The notes beneath the pieces were generated by a model that worked only from the letters and a program-made list of their open reading frames with translations, was not told where the DNA came from and did not search any database. Below are positions 1 to 7,572 of a DNA stretch of 23,542 nt, piece by piece. The DNA is taken from positions 1-23,542 of the forward strand of contig JAPULP010000384.1 of assembly GCA_027294815.1 (NCBI GenBank). Direction: 5' to 3'. Every line of letters begins with the position of its first letter. The first letter of the stretch is position 1. The position numbers were made by a program, and so were the translations under genes. This stretch comes from Gemmatimonadota bacterium (GTDB lineage Bacteria > Gemmatimonadota > Gemmatimonadetes > Gemmatimonadales > GWC2-71-9).

Positions 1-5
1 ACCCC

Positions 6-1238
6 ATGGCTGAAATCGCGCGCAGAGAAACCGTCACCACGTGGGTTGGGCAAGTCCCGGTTGGGTCGTGTCACCCGGTGGTGGTGCAGTCGATGACCAA
101 TACCGACACCGCCGACGTCGAGAAAACCGTCGATCAGGTGGCGGCTCTCGCCGAGGCGGGATCGGAGTTGGTGCGGGTGACCGTCAACAACGACGCTGCG
201 GCGCAGGCCGTACCGGTGCTCGTCGAGCGGTTGGGTGCGCGAGATGTCGACGTGCCCATCATCGGTGACTTTCACTACAACGGTCACCTCCTGCTCACCA
301 AGTATCCCGCGTGCGCCGAAGCGCTGGCCAAGTATCGCATCAACCCGGGTAACGTCGGCAGCAAGCGGCGTGACGAAAATTTCAAGACCATCATCGACAT
401 CGCGATCGCCAACGACAAACCGGTCCGCATTGGTGTCAATTGGGGATCCCTCGATCGCAACCTGCTAACGCAGATGATGGACGAAAACGCCGAGCGTGCC
501 GAGCCGTTGGAGGCGAAAGAGATCATGATGAACGCCATGATCGAGAGTGCGATGCGTTCCGCCCGTTTGGCGGAGGAGATCGGGCTCGCACACGAGCGAA
601 TCATCATTTCGGCCAAGCTTTCGAACGTGCAGGACTTGGTCGATTGCTATCGACGCCTCGCGCCGGAGTCGGACTATCCGCTTCACCTCGGACTGACCGA
701 GGCGGGGATGGACAGTAAAGGAATCGTGGCCAGTGCCGCGGCGCTCTCGATTCTGCTGCAGGAGGGTATCGGTGACACCATTCGGGCGTCGCTCACGCCG
801 CCGCCGGGTGGGGACCGCTGCGAGGAAGTCCGCGTGTGCCAGCAGGTCCTTCAGTCGCTGGGCCTGCGGAGCTTCCTACCCGACGTCACAGCGTGTCCCG
901 GCTGCGGCCGCACGACGAGCACGTTCTTCCAGGAAATGGCCGAACAAATCCAACAGTATCTGCGAACCCAAATGCCCAACTGGAAAGAACGCTATGCCGG
1001 AGTGGAAGCGCTCCGCGTGGCGGTTATGGGGTGTGTCGTCAATGGCCCGGGCGAATCCAAGCACGCCGACATCGGCATATCGCTCCCGGGGACGTCCGAG
1101 GAGCCGAAAGCGCCGGTATATGTAGACGGAGAACTCCACATTACGCTCAAGGGAGATCGTATCGTGGAGGAGTTTATCGACATTCTGAGCGACTACGTGG
1201 ACCGCCGCTATTCCTCTCCCGTCGCTGCATCCAAGTAA
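6..1238 (+). CDS. ispG: 4-hydroxy-3-methylbut-2-enyl diphosphate synthase (IspG/GcpE)
   Basis: IspG is a cytosolic [4Fe-4S] enzyme of the non-mevalonate (MEP) isoprenoid pathway. It reductively opens methylerythritol cyclodiphosphate to HMBPP. The 410-residue product starts at an ATG six bases into the window and shows the family N-terminus VQSMTNTDTADVEKT (residues 27-41) of the TIM-barrel part. The C-terminal cluster domain has all three cluster cysteines, Cys297 and Cys300 in ACPGCGRTTSTFF and Cys343 in MGCVVNGPGE. Glu350, the fourth ligand in studied homologues, is also present. The length is within the usual range for the single-piece bacterial form. The sequence before the ATG is nearly absent, so the ribosome site and any upstream partner gene cannot be judged. 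The next gene is 294 bases away, so ispG probably ends its transcript here. Confidence 0.97.
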   Translation: MAEIARRETVTTWVGQVPVGSCHPVVVQSMTNTDTADVEKTVDQVAALAEAGSELVRVTVNNDAAAQAVPVLVERLGARDVDVPIIGDFHYNGHLLLTKYPACAEALAKYRINPGNVGSKRRDENFKTIIDIAIANDKPVRIGVNWGSLDRNLLTQMMDENAERAEPLEAKEIMMNAMIESAMRSARLAEEIGLAHERIIISAKLSNVQDLVDCYRRLAPESDYPLHLGLTEAGMDSKGIVASAAALSILLQEGIGDTIRASLTPPPGGDRCEEVRVCQQVLQSLGLRSFLPDVTACPGCGRTTSTFFQEMAEQIQQYLRTQMPNWKERYAGVEALRVAVMGCVVNGPGESKHADIGISLPGTSEEPKAPVYVDGELHITLKGDRIVEEFIDILSDYVDRRYSSPVAASK

Positions 1239-1262
1239 CGATCGTCCACGCACCAGCGCGAA

Positions 1263-1469
1263 TGTGGAGCAGGTGGGGAAACGCTTCCACTTCTCCGGCC
1301 CCGAGGGCGGCCAGCGCAGGGGCGCCGTCCAGCGTTATCCACGTGTGTGGAAGACCATGTTGAAACACCCTGGTTCTCGACATGCGAGAGCGAAGTCCCA
1401 GGTTTGCACGACTGGTCGTCCACATCCTGTGGACGGTCCGATGTGGAAGTTTTGTCGACATGCGGATAA
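1263..1469. promoter_or_regulatory. Non-coding stretch with clustered DnaA-box-like motifs
   Basis: The 294-base gap between ispG and the Sir2 gene (1239-1532) holds no convincing gene. It contains two nonamers one base away from the DnaA box TTATCCACA: TTATCCACG at 1335-1343, and TTATCCGCA on the minus strand at 1461-1469. Five more copies of the box core TCCACA/TGTGGA lie at 1263, 1346, 1419, 1428 and 1442. Two of these form the inverted repeat GTCCACA-TCC-TGTGGAC at 1418-1434. A decamer TCGACATGCG occurs at 1377-1386 and 1455-1464. By chance about 0.1 copies of this hexamer would be expected in 210 bases, counting both strands. I see no AT-rich unwinding region. The stretch may be a DnaA-binding control region, part of an origin, or a site for another regulator. 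Confidence 0.4.
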
Positions 1470-1532
1470 CTAGGTTTCGGGATCCGGGTGCCAGGTATCA
1501 CGGTGAATATCGTACGGAGATCGGTCGAATAG

Positions 1533-2327
1533 ATGGACAAGGTTGTTCGTAAGGCGCTGGAGCTACTCGAGGGCGCGCGGCACGTGGCGGTGCTCACGGG
1601 GGCCGGCATGTCGGCCGAATCGGGCGTGCCGACGTTCCGTGACGCCCAGACAGGCCTATGGGCGAAGTTCGATCCGCAGCAGTTGGCGACGGCTGAGGCG
1701 TTCGCCGAGAGTCCCTCTCGCGTTTTTGGCTGGTACGTCTCCCGTTTGCAAACCGTTCGCCGGGCGACCCCCCACGCCGGCTACGATGCCCTGGTACGAA
1801 TGGCGGCGTTGTATCCGGACGGATTCGACATCATTACGCAAAACGTGGACGGATTGCACAGCCGTGCCGGCAGTGAGAACGTCGTGGAACTGCATGGGTC
1901 GCTGGAAGCATTTCGTTGCTCTGCGTGCCGTGAGGTTTTTTCCACTGACCGGGTTATCGAGCTGGGTGAAGGGGATGGCGAGGTTTCAGCCCCCGCGTGT
2001 GGTAAATGCGGTAACTTCATACGCCCGGGCGTCGTATGGTTCGGCGAGATGCTCCCGAGGGAGGTGCTGGAGCGCGCCACCCAGGTCGCCTACGAAGCCG
2101 ACGTTGTTCTCGTCATCGGTACGTCGTCGCTGGTATATCCGGCCGCGGGGCTCCCGGATATCGTCAGCGCTCGCGGCGGTCGGGTGATCGAAATCAACCC
2201 AAAGGCGACGCCTCTCACTCCCCGAGTGGACCTCTATTGGGAAGCCGCTGCGGGTGAGGCGCTCCCGCAACTCGTCGATGCGTTGCAAAGGACGGAAGGC
2301 GGAAAGACGGAAGGACGGAATGATTAG
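1533..2327 (+). CDS. cobB: Sir2-family NAD-dependent protein deacylase (CobB-like)
   Basis: Sirtuins remove acyl groups from protein lysines using NAD+, giving nicotinamide and O-acyl-ADP-ribose, in the cytosol. The 264-residue product has the NAD-binding GAGMSAESGVPTFRD (residues 23-37), TQNVDGLH (102-109), the catalytic His121 in ELHGS, four zinc cysteines (129, 132, 156, 159) and GTSSLVYPA (196-204). Residues Tyr68 and Arg71 form a Y-x-x-R pair at the place where CobB and SIRT5 hold the carboxylate of succinyl- or malonyl-lysine, so desuccinylase activity is likely in addition to deacetylation (inference). The last ten or so residues (TEGGKTEGRND) are encoded by a short repeat tract rich in GACGGAA, so the tail looks recently gained and is probably unstructured. 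The ATG at 1533 gives the normal family N-terminus. Confidence 0.93.
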   Translation: MDKVVRKALELLEGARHVAVLTGAGMSAESGVPTFRDAQTGLWAKFDPQQLATAEAFAESPSRVFGWYVSRLQTVRRATPHAGYDALVRMAALYPDGFDIITQNVDGLHSRAGSENVVELHGSLEAFRCSACREVFSTDRVIELGEGDGEVSAPACGKCGNFIRPGVVWFGEMLPREVLERATQVAYEADVVLVIGTSSLVYPAAGLPDIVSARGGRVIEINPKATPLTPRVDLYWEAAAGEALPQLVDALQRTEGGKTEGRND

Positions 2328-2385
2328 AGAACGTTACCGCCGTACCGCCGTACCGCCGTACCGCCGACGGAGGGGGGAGACGGAA
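2291..2385 (+). repeat. Short GACGGAA direct repeats spanning the Sir2 3' end and pyk leader
   Basis: The heptamer GACGGAA occurs at 2291, 2306, 2314 and 2379. The first three copies lie inside the last codons of the Sir2 gene and the fourth sits just before the pyk start. They flank the TACCGCCG tandem repeat and together make a low-complexity junction between the two genes. Confidence 0.75.
2335..2366 (+). repeat. Tandem octamer TACCGCCG, four exact copies
   Basis: Four perfect head-to-tail copies of TACCGCCG lie between the Sir2 stop and the pyk start. The tract sits where the pyk leader would be, so a change in copy number would alter the leader length. No hairpin or promoter could be assigned within it. 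Confidence 0.93.
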
Positions 2386-2387
2386 GG

Positions 2388-3818
2388 GTGAAGTACGATC
2401 CCCGTTTCCGACGCACCAAGATCGTGGCCACGGTAGGCCCCGCTTCGGCGAGTGAATCCGTAATGGAGGAGATGGTCGCGGCCGGCGTGGACGTGTTGCG
2501 CGTCAACAGTTCCCACGGCACAGCCGCATCGCGCGCCGAGATGATGGATCGAATTCGGAAGATCCGCGATGCATCCGGCCGGTCGGTAGCGATGCTCCTC
2601 GATCTGCAGGGACCTCGCATCCGCGTGGGCGACCTTTCCGGAGAGCGCGACCTCGTTGAAGAGGCGGAAGTCGTCTTTGCACCGGAAGCGGAGGCGACGG
2701 CCGACGAAATTCCCACCACGTACGCAGCGCTGGCCGACGATGTGAAGCCCGGAGCGCGCATCCTGCTCGACGACGGACTGCTCGAGGTCCGGGTGACGAC
2801 TGTCAAGGGACGCAGGGTGATCGGTCGAGTCGTGTATGGCGGGTGTTTGAAGAGCCAAAAAGGGATGAATCTTCCGGGTGTCCAGGTGAGCGCGCCCGCG
2901 GTTACGGAGAAGGATCGCTCGGATCTCGAGTTGGCAATGGCCCACGGGGCCGATTACGTCGGTCTGTCGTTCGTCCGCCGGCACAAGGACGTCCAAGCGC
3001 TGCGCGAGTTGCTGCCTCAGGATATTCGCATCGTTTCCAAGATCGAAAAAGCCACCGCTCTGGACGATCTCTACCGGATCATCGAGTCCACAAACGGCGT
3101 GATGGTCGCACGGGGGGACCTGGGTGTCGAGTTGCCGTTTGAGGAAGTGCCTTTGGCGCAAAAGCGTGTGATTCGCTTGGCGAATCAGTTCGGCCGCCCC
3201 GTCATCACCGCCACGCAGATGCTCGAGTCGATGGTCGAAAAGCCGCGACCGACGCGGGCGGAAGCATCCGACGTGGCGAATGCGGTACTCGACGGAACCG
3301 ACGCGGTCATGTTATCGGCCGAAACTGCAGTGGGTGCATACCCGGTGGCAGCCGTGAAGGCGATGATCCGCATCGTCGAGGAGACCGAGGCTGCGGATCT
3401 GGTCGACCCGCTGTCCCAGAGCCAGCGCGTCGATCAGCTTTTTGCGAGTCACGGCCCGGACACGTCGGACGCGATTGCGGCTGCCACGTGCGCGGCTGCA
3501 GAAATGCTGAACGCTCCGATGATTTTGTGTCTCACGAAGAGCGGGTTCACCGCGCGCAAGATCGCTGCGTATCGCCCAACGGTGCCGATCATCGGATTGA
3601 CGACAGAACCAAGGACGTATCACCAGCTTGCACTCACATGGGGCGTCCACGCGGCGTTGACCAAGTCGGTGCCGACGTATGACGAGATGTGGAAGATCGC
3701 GCGTCAATACCTACTGTCGCACAACTACGTGCCGGAGGGCTCCAATGTCGTCGTCACGGCCGGTATCCCGTTCGATGTATCTGGTACGACCAATCTGCTG
3801 AAGGTCGAAGTCGTGTAA
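2388..3818 (+). CDS. pyk: Pyruvate kinase
   Basis: Pyruvate kinase transfers phosphate from phosphoenolpyruvate to ADP in the last step of glycolysis. The 476-residue product starts at GTG 2388, preceded by a purine-rich GACGGAAGG, and gives the usual N-terminus RRTKIVATVGPAS. Other family signatures are RVNSSHG (residues 38-44, usually RxNxSHG), IVSKIEKATAL around the catalytic lysine, MVARGDLGVELP and the long ITATQMLESM / KPRPTRAEASDVANA segments. The C-terminal domain is complete. The loop LDLQGPRIRVG (71-81) has Leu73, Gln74, Arg77 and Val80 at positions that carry Thr, Lys, Glu117 and Thr in the K+-dependent muscle enzyme. This is close to the K+-independent pattern, except that Lys117 is replaced by Arg. 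The stop overlaps the next gene by one base (TAATG). Confidence 0.97.
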   Translation: MKYDPRFRRTKIVATVGPASASESVMEEMVAAGVDVLRVNSSHGTAASRAEMMDRIRKIRDASGRSVAMLLDLQGPRIRVGDLSGERDLVEEAEVVFAPEAEATADEIPTTYAALADDVKPGARILLDDGLLEVRVTTVKGRRVIGRVVYGGCLKSQKGMNLPGVQVSAPAVTEKDRSDLELAMAHGADYVGLSFVRRHKDVQALRELLPQDIRIVSKIEKATALDDLYRIIESTNGVMVARGDLGVELPFEEVPLAQKRVIRLANQFGRPVITATQMLESMVEKPRPTRAEASDVANAVLDGTDAVMLSAETAVGAYPVAAVKAMIRIVEETEAADLVDPLSQSQRVDQLFASHGPDTSDAIAAATCAAAEMLNAPMILCLTKSGFTARKIAAYRPTVPIIGLTTEPRTYHQLALTWGVHAALTKSVPTYDEMWKIARQYLLSHNYVPEGSNVVVTAGIPFDVSGTTNLLKVEVV

Positions 3819-4591
3819 TGCGCGTCGTCGTGTTGGGTTCTGGAACATCGATGGGCGTTCCGGTTCTTGGTTGCACGTGTGACGTGTGTACCTCCTCCGA
3901 TCCCAAAGACAAACGCAGCCGGGTGGCGGCCATAGTCGATGGTGGCGATGGCGGCCGGATTCTCGTGGATACACCGCCGGAGCTGCGGTTGCAACTACTG
4001 GCGGCCGACGTTGCCGCCGTCGACGCCGTGCTCTTTACGCACGACCACGCGGATCACGTCCACGGCATCGACGATTTGCGTGTAATCTCGCAGCGCAATG
4101 GGGAACTGTCTTTGTACGGTCCGAGCGATGTCTTGGATCGACTCGTGCGACGGTTCGATTACATCTTCGATCCGGCGGTGGTGGCGCCAGAGGGAACGTA
4201 CAAGCCCAAGCTGCGGCCATCACCGCTGACGGCCGGGGAGCCCGTGAAGATTGCGGGTATCGACGTGTTGCCCATCGCCCTCTCACACGGCGTGATGACC
4301 GTCTATGGATATCGATTTGGATCATTTGCGTATCTCACCGATGTCAAGACGGTGACGGACGATGCGATAGCGGCGCTTGCCGGGGTGCGCGTGCTCGTGA
4401 TCAACGCGTTGTTCGAGCGTTCCCACCCCACACACTTGTCGATTCCGGAGGCCATCGATGTCGCGCGGGCAATTGGAGCGGAACAAACGTTCCTCACACA
4501 CCTCACGCATCGGTACTCACATGAGGATCTGTCGAAGCGGCTTCCCGACGGGATCGAGCCAGCGTACGACGGTCTCACACTGACCGTGTGA
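3818..4591 (+). CDS. Metallo-beta-lactamase-fold hydrolase, PhnP-like
   Basis: This is a 257-residue metallo-beta-lactamase-fold phosphodiesterase of the PhnP/RNase Z-like group. The chosen ATG shares one base with the pyk stop, so translation is coupled; longer in-frame starts inside pyk would add unrelated residues. The metal site THDHADH (residues 74-80) supplies His75, His77, Asp79 and His80, with His157 and Asp175 as likely further ligands. The N-terminal GCTCDVC gives Cys19, Cys21 and Cys24 in the CxCxxC arrangement that binds a structural zinc in PhnP. PhnP itself hydrolyses phosphoribosyl cyclic phosphate in phosphonate breakdown, but no phn genes are nearby. The substrate here is therefore unknown; other cyclic nucleotides or phosphodiesters are possible. 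Confidence 0.88.
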   Translation: MRVVVLGSGTSMGVPVLGCTCDVCTSSDPKDKRSRVAAIVDGGDGGRILVDTPPELRLQLLAADVAAVDAVLFTHDHADHVHGIDDLRVISQRNGELSLYGPSDVLDRLVRRFDYIFDPAVVAPEGTYKPKLRPSPLTAGEPVKIAGIDVLPIALSHGVMTVYGYRFGSFAYLTDVKTVTDDAIAALAGVRVLVINALFERSHPTHLSIPEAIDVARAIGAEQTFLTHLTHRYSHEDLSKRLPDGIEPAYDGLTLTV

Positions 4592-4688
4592 AAAGGATGC
4601 GGTGCCCCTAAATTTTTTGCCGGGATCGTATTACCCTACAACGGAGACCCGGTGCCCGATTGTGTAGAATCGTGTAGAAGGGAGAGGT
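4592..4688 (+). promoter_or_regulatory. Leader of the YtxH gene, weak promoter candidate and strong ribosome site
   Basis: This 97-base gap separates the pyk-hydrolase pair from the next gene. GTGTAGAA occurs twice, ten bases apart, at 4662 and 4672. TAGAAT at 4665-4670 could be a -10 box but has no good -35 box. AGGGAGAGG at 4679-4687 is a clear Shine-Dalgarno sequence directly before the ATG at 4689. No terminator hairpin with a T-run was found, although a T-run occurs at 4613-4618. Confidence 0.3.
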
Positions 4689-5126
4689 ATGAGTCATCAG
4701 CACAGTGATCAACCCGTCGTGGTTGTGGAACGGTCCGACAGCGGCCTTGGGGGATTCCTGCTCGGCCTGGCGGTCGGGGCGGGCGTGGCGCTGCTCTTCG
4801 CGCCCAAGACCGGGGAGGAGACCCGCCAGCAGCTAAAGAACACCGGCCGCCGACTCCGTACGGTCGCGACCGAGAAGGCCGAGGACCTGCAGGACGCCCT
4901 GGGTGGCGGTTACGAGCGCACGCGCGACCGCATCGAGGAGGGACTGGATTCGGCGCGCGAGACCATCGATGAAAAACGCGAGGCCGCCCAGGATGCGTTC
5001 GACGCGGGCAAGTCAGCCGTCAAAACGGCCCGATCCGAGCTCGAACGGCGTCTGGCAAAGTCCAAAGCGGCGAGATCAACGACCCGCCGCGACGGAGACA
5101 AGAAAAAGGCGGACGAAGACGAGTAA
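4689..5126 (+). CDS. YtxH-domain membrane-anchored small protein
   Basis: The 145-residue product has the YtxH (Gvp/general-stress-like) layout: a short polar N-terminus, one glycine-rich membrane helix at about residues 19-37, then the family signature FAPKTGEETR (37-46). A long, charged, alanine-rich helix with heptad-like spacing follows, and the lysine- and acid-rich tail ends in DKKKADEDE. This suggests a protein anchored in the inner membrane with a coiled-coil cytoplasmic tail. The molecular role of the family is not well known; Bacillus members respond to general stress. A strong Shine-Dalgarno sequence supports the ATG at 4689. The next gene follows within one base of this stop and has no proper start codon, so the two may be translationally coupled. 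Confidence 0.85.
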   Translation: MSHQHSDQPVVVVERSDSGLGGFLLGLAVGAGVALLFAPKTGEETRQQLKNTGRRLRTVATEKAEDLQDALGGGYERTRDRIEEGLDSARETIDEKREAAQDAFDAGKSAVKTARSELERRLAKSKAARSTTRRDGDKKKADEDE

Positions 5127-5127
5127 C

Positions 5128-6153
5128 GTCATCGACCTCCGCAGCGACACCGTGACGGTGCCGCACAAAGACATGCGCACCGCCATCGCGAATGCCGAAG
5201 TCGGCGATGACGTGCTGGATGGTGATCCCACCACGAAGCGGCTCGAAGACCGAGTGGCACGACTACTTGGTCACGAGGCCGGATTGTATTTCCCCTCGGG
5301 CACGCAGGCGAACCAAGTGGCGATCGGTCTCCTCGCCGGTCCCGGGTCGGAAATCGTAGTCGAAGATCAATCCCATATCGTGCACTACGAACAAGCCGGC
5401 GCGGCAACGCTGTGGGGAGTGCAGGTGCGTACCGTCTCGACCGCGGACGGTGTCCTCACCGCCGACCGCATCGGTAGCGTGATCAGAAACGGCGGGACGC
5501 TGTTGCCGCAGACGGCGGCGATCGTAATCGAGAATACGCACAGCTATCACGGTGGGAGGGTGACGAACCTCGAAGTGCTGCGGGAAGTCCGGGACTTGGC
5601 CGACCAGCGGGGGATAGCGTTACATATCGACGGGGCGCGACTCTGGAACGCCGCCGTGGCCTTGGGCCAACCGCTCGACGCCCTCGGTCGGCTGGGGACC
5701 ACCGTGATGGTCAGCTTCACCAAGGGCCTCGGATGCCCGGTGGGTGCGCTCCTCGCGGGACCGCAAGCGCTGATCGAGCGAGGGGTCCGGATGCGGCAGC
5801 GGTTGGGGGGAGCGATGCGGCAGTCGGGCGTTCTGACCGCGGCGTGTCTCTATGCTCTCGACCATAACCTCGGGCGGCTCGGTGAAGATCATGATCGGGC
5901 GCGGATGTTCGCCGAGGTCCTTGCGGACCGCAAGGAGGTGACGCCGGTCGTTCCGGATACCAACATTGTGATGCTCGATCTTCATACCCGCACGGCGTCC
6001 GCTGCTGCACACCTCCTCGAGCAGGCCGGTGTCAAGTTGTCGGTGTATGGTCCTCGGCGACTCCGCGCCGTGATGCACCTTGGTGTGGTCGAAGATCAAG
6101 TCCGTCATGCAGCTGAAACGATCGCACGCGTTTTGCGAGAAGGGGAAATGTGA
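5128..6153 (+). CDS. ltaE: Low-specificity threonine aldolase-type PLP enzyme, start codon unclear
   Basis: The family cleaves L-threonine or L-allo-threonine to glycine and acetaldehyde with pyridoxal phosphate. The reading frame encodes IDLRSDTVT, the EVGDD motif, PSGTQANQ, His83 (PLP stacking position), HIDGARLWNA (Asp168, Arg171) and SFTKGLGCPVG with the PLP lysine. Numbered from the codon aligned with the family methionine, that lysine is residue 199, the same number I recall for the Thermotoga enzyme. However, the aligned codon at 5128 is GTC and the following one is ATC. No ATG, GTG or TTG lies in frame between 4906 and 5151. GTG 5152 or ATG 5173 would remove the conserved RSDT segment, and GTG 4903 would add about 75 unrelated residues from inside ytxH. 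The gene ends overlapping trkA by four bases. The function is fairly sure; the start is not. Confidence 0.85.
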   Translation, partial: VIDLRSDTVTVPHKDMRTAIANAEVGDDVLDGDPTTKRLEDRVARLLGHEAGLYFPSGTQANQVAIGLLAGPGSEIVVEDQSHIVHYEQAGAATLWGVQVRTVSTADGVLTADRIGSVIRNGGTLLPQTAAIVIENTHSYHGGRVTNLEVLREVRDLADQRGIALHIDGARLWNAAVALGQPLDALGRLGTTVMVSFTKGLGCPVGALLAGPQALIERGVRMRQRLGGAMRQSGVLTAACLYALDHNLGRLGEDHDRARMFAEVLADRKEVTPVVPDTNIVMLDLHTRTASAAAHLLEQAGVKLSVYGPRRLRAVMHLGVVEDQVRHAAETIARVLREGEM

Positions 6154-7496
6154 GCGTCGTCATCGTCGGAGCTGGTGAAGTTGGATTCCACGTTGCCGAG
6201 CGACTCTCGAACGAGGGCCGGCAAGTCGTCGTGGTCGATACGCAACCCGAACGACTCGATTACGTCCAGAGCCACCTCGACGTGGGAGTGGTCGAGGGAA
6301 ACGGAGCCAGTCCGGCGGTGTTGGAGCGCGCCGGTATTAGCGGGGCGACGCTGTTCGTGGCGGTAACCAGCGTCGACGAGGTCAATCTTGTCGGATGCAT
6401 GGCGGCGCGGGGTAAACCCGGGTTGGTGCGCGTGGCGCGCGTGTCGAATCCGGATTTCTACACCGAGGCCGGCCGTCTCCGACCCGAACGATTTGCGGTC
6501 GACGTCATGATCAACCCGGAACGGGAATTGGCGCTCGATACGCTGCAGTTGTTGCAATCAACCGCTGCCACCGACGTTGCGGCGTTCGCCGACGGTAAGC
6601 TGCAACTGATCAGCCTCCAGGTCGCCGATGACGCCCCGATCATCAATCGTTCGCTCGCGCAGGTCACGGCGGAACTTGGGCAGGACCCCGTACTGATCGC
6701 GGCCATCGAACGGGACGGAGAGACCTTGGTACCCGACGGCTCGACGGTCGTGCGGGCGGGCGATCAAGTGTACGTCGTCGCCACCAACGAGGCCGTCGAT
6801 CGGGCGCTCGAGCTCACGGGCCATCACCACACCGAGCTCACCCGCGTCATGATCGCGGGCGGGAGCGTAGAGGCCTTTTACCTCGCGCAGCTTCTCGAGG
6901 AACACAAGGTGCACACCACCATGCTGGTGGACGACCGGCCGCGCGCCCAGGAGTTGGCGGAAAAGCTCCATAAAGCGCTCATCCTGACTGGTGACGCCAC
7001 CGATATCGAACTCATGGAGGTGGAAGGTGTGGGTGACATGGATGCGTTCGTCGCGCTCACGGACGAGGATCAGACGAACATTTTGTCGTCGCTCGTGGCC
7101 AAGCACTCGGGCGCCAGGCAAGTAGTGACCCTAGTGAACAAGTTCGAGTACGTGTCGCTGGCGCGTCGTATCGGGTTGGACGCGGCCGTGAGCCCACGTC
7201 TGTCGGCGGCCAACGCCATCTTGCGCCAGGTTCGCAGTGGCAGCGTCACGCGTGTGGCGACGTTCAAGGACACCGATGCCGAGGCCATATCGTTTACCGT
7301 CTCCTCGGCCTCACCGGTCGTCGGGACTCCGCTCAAGAACGTCGATTTTCCCGACGGAACGATCGTCGCCGCGATCGTTCGTGGCGAGACCGTGATCGTG
7401 CCTCGCGGAGGCGATCAGCTGCAAACCGGAGACACCGCGATTGTCTTTACCCTGCGAAACGCCGTTGAACCCGTCACAAAACTCTTTCCAAGTTGA
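6150..7496 (+). CDS. trkA: Trk potassium uptake regulatory protein TrkA
   Basis: TrkA is a cytosolic nucleotide-binding subunit that gates the TrkH/KtrB potassium channel. The 448-residue product is a duplicated RCK protein: a Rossmann domain starting VIVGAGEVG (residues 4-12) with the acidic Asp30 at the end of the second strand, a TrkA-C domain, then a second Rossmann/TrkA-C pair starting around residue 232. The second half reads IAGGSVEAF where a glycine motif is expected, so its nucleotide site may be weaker. The GTG start at 6150 sits in a four-base GTGA overlap with the aldolase stop, which indicates co-translation. No membrane partner (trkH) lies in the window. The neighbouring pyruvate kinase shows a K+-independence signature, but a functional link is only speculation. 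Confidence 0.95.
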   Translation: MSVVIVGAGEVGFHVAERLSNEGRQVVVVDTQPERLDYVQSHLDVGVVEGNGASPAVLERAGISGATLFVAVTSVDEVNLVGCMAARGKPGLVRVARVSNPDFYTEAGRLRPERFAVDVMINPERELALDTLQLLQSTAATDVAAFADGKLQLISLQVADDAPIINRSLAQVTAELGQDPVLIAAIERDGETLVPDGSTVVRAGDQVYVVATNEAVDRALELTGHHHTELTRVMIAGGSVEAFYLAQLLEEHKVHTTMLVDDRPRAQELAEKLHKALILTGDATDIELMEVEGVGDMDAFVALTDEDQTNILSSLVAKHSGARQVVTLVNKFEYVSLARRIGLDAAVSPRLSAANAILRQVRSGSVTRVATFKDTDAEAISFTVSSASPVVGTPLKNVDFPDGTIVAAIVRGETVIVPRGGDQLQTGDTAIVFTLRNAVEPVTKLFPS

Positions 7497-7538
7497 TGTC
7501 GTGTTCAAAACGGACTGGTGTCGAAGCGTGATACGCCG

Positions 7539-7567
7539 TTGGCGGGCCTCGGTGCAATGGCTACCTT
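7539..7567 (+). promoter_or_regulatory. Sigma70-type promoter of the SRP RNA gene
   Basis: TTGGCG at 7539-7544 and TACCTT at 7562-7567 are separated by exactly 17 bases. The predicted transcription start, 6-7 bases after the -10 box, falls at the first paired base of the SRP RNA (7573). This independent agreement makes it the best promoter call in the window. It probably also drives dnaX by read-through. Confidence 0.7.
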
Positions 7568-7572
7568 TCAGT

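Noticed and set aside
1261..1470. Small coding ORF in the ispG-Sir2 gap (69 codons, + strand)
   Set aside because: No ribosome site or recognisable product, and the stretch is better explained by the repeated TGTGGA motifs.
2334..3161. Minus-strand open frame opposite pyk
   Set aside because: It mirrors the pyk codons and shows no family motif.
4903..5127. In-frame upstream extension of the threonine aldolase inside ytxH
   Set aside because: It would add about 75 arginine- and serine-rich residues unlike any aldolase and fully overlaps a well-supported YtxH gene; it looks like an out-of-frame shadow.
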